In this document: positions 21,583-22,013 of the stretch, piece by piece
Layout of the letters: every line of letters begins with the position of its first letter
Numbering within the stretch: the first letter of the stretch is position 1
Assembly (NCBI GenBank): GCA_030836705.1
Contig: JAUPLZ010000084.1
Span: 1 to 22,013 of the forward strand
Reading direction: 5' to 3'
Source: Campylobacterota bacterium
GTDB lineage: Bacteria > Campylobacterota > Campylobacteria > Campylobacterales > SZUA-545
Length of the DNA stretch: 22,013 nt
Program-made: the position numbers and the translations under genes
The notes under the pieces: model-generated
What the model saw: the letters and a program-made list of their open reading frames with translations, nothing else
The model's database searches: none
Told to the model about the DNA's origin: nothing

Positions 21583-21987
21583 TTATTTTAAAAATTGCGC
21601 ATAGCTCATAATACTGATACCGCAATCTATAAATTTTTTATCGCTCGTCAAAAATATTTTACAGCCGTTTTTTTTAGCACACATGCACTGCAAAACATCC
21701 TCTAGGTCGCTTCCGTCTTTGATACAATAATCTATAGACTCTTCTATAACAGCAACTTCAAAAGGAACTATATTCCATTTTTTTATAATATTTTTAAAAA
21801 AATAGAGAACTTTAATATTGCCCTTTAGAATATAATACACGGTAGTTATCATGTCTTCACTAACATAAACTTCATAGTCGTCTTCGATTATTTTAACAAG
21901 TGTCTTTTTTGCTTCATTATGAGAATTTCTTGCCTCATCAATAATATCTATTACTATGTTTATATCTAAAAATATTTTTTTATTCAC
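21583..21987 (-). CDS. PIN-domain ribonuclease, VapC-like toxin
   Basis: A 134-residue PIN-domain protein. The acidic metal-binding residues are in place: D8 in F-L-D-I-N-I-V-I-D, E44, D94/D97 in S-D-L-E-D-V-L-Q, and D116 in L-T-S-D-K-K-F. PIN domains of this size are usually toxins of type II toxin-antitoxin pairs that cleave tRNA or other RNA. The start is GTG at 21987, overlapping the stop of an upstream gene by 8 nt (GTGAATAA), the usual antitoxin-toxin arrangement. It lies upstream of the glycan operon on the same strand with an 85-nt gap. Target RNA cannot be inferred. C88, C101, C103, C109 and C122 make it unusually Cys-rich, of unknown meaning. Confidence 0.82.
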   Translation of the reverse strand: MNKKIFLDINIVIDIIDEARNSHNEAKKTLVKIIEDDYEVYVSEDMITTVYYILKGNIKVLYFFKNIIKKWNIVPFEVAVIEESIDYCIKDGSDLEDVLQCMCAKKNGCKIFLTSDKKFIDCGISIMSYAQFLK

Positions 21988-22013
21988 TATATTTTTCTTT
22001 TTTCATAGCTTTA
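21980..22013 (-). CDS. 3' end of a gene, probable antitoxin, cut by the right edge
   Basis: The last ten codons of an open frame (K-A-M-K-K-E-K-Y-S-E then TAA) enter from the right edge and overlap the GTG of the PIN-domain gene by 8 nt. A short charged tail directly before a VapC-like toxin is what a small DNA-binding antitoxin would show. The piece is too short to assign a family, and the frame is supported mainly by the overlap. Confidence 0.45.
   Translation of the reverse strand, partial: KAMKKEKYSE

Noticed and set aside
1..22013. CRISPR array, insertion sequence or prophage
   Set aside because: No regularly spaced repeats, transposase, integrase or terminal inverted repeats were found on either strand.

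Overview
The window looks like a chromosomal segment of a Campylobacterota (epsilonproteobacterial) genome, probably a free-living sulfur-oxidiser type such as Sulfurimonas, Sulfuricurvum or a close relative. The reasons are low G+C with AAA/TTT-rich codon use, a BioV-type esterase (known from Helicobacter and relatives), a single-subunit PglB oligosaccharyltransferase close in sequence to the Campylobacter enzyme, DapC, and extended -10 promoters of the form TGnTAAAAT. The genus is inference; the class-level call is firm. I see no tRNA, rRNA, CRISPR array, insertion sequence or integrase. Every large gene is intact.

Layout. (1) Positions 1-994, minus strand: the first codons of a gene cut by the left edge, and an exported protein of unknown function with a C-terminal beta-strand-rich domain. 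(2) Positions 1057-9279, plus strand: a CHAD-domain protein, gpmI (glycolysis), then a fatty-acid block fabG-acpP-fabF-accA, followed by an FtsH-like AAA ATPase without the protease zinc site, bioV and mog. (3) Positions 9280-12247, plus strand: a 231-nt regulatory gap, rpoD (the housekeeping sigma factor), a terminator-like hairpin, and a radical SAM/SPASM gene that converges with, and overlaps, the next block. (4) Positions 12216-21497, minus strand, read right to left: methyltransferase, GT4, GT2, GT4, pglB, trmA, dapC, murC, packed with overlaps or gaps of 0-1 nt, so probably one transcript. (5) Positions 21498-22013, minus strand: a 15-codon mini-ORF, a PIN-domain (VapC-like) toxin, and the 3' end of its probable antitoxin.

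How the genes fit together. fabG, acpP, fabF and accA supply fatty-acid synthesis. The same cycle builds the pimeloyl chain that BioV releases for biotin, and biotin is the cofactor of the acetyl-CoA carboxylase to which AccA belongs, so biotin supply and biotin use lie in one gene run. The minus-strand block joins a bacterial N-glycosylation locus (glycosyltransferases plus PglB) to cell-wall precursor genes (dapC, murC) and a tRNA methyltransferase. Two observations tie PglB to possible substrates here: the exported protein at 98-994 carries two overlapping D/E-X-N-X-S/T sequons in its predicted periplasmic linker, and PglB carries a DYNYT sequon at the place where C. jejuni PglB is known to be glycosylated.

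Most of the window is ordinary core genome. The items most worth a second look are the protease-dead FtsH paralogue beside bioV, the TrmA with an RlmD-like Fe-S cysteine set, the tandem sequons in the unknown exported protein, and the radical SAM gene that begins directly after the rpoD terminator without a visible ribosome binding site.
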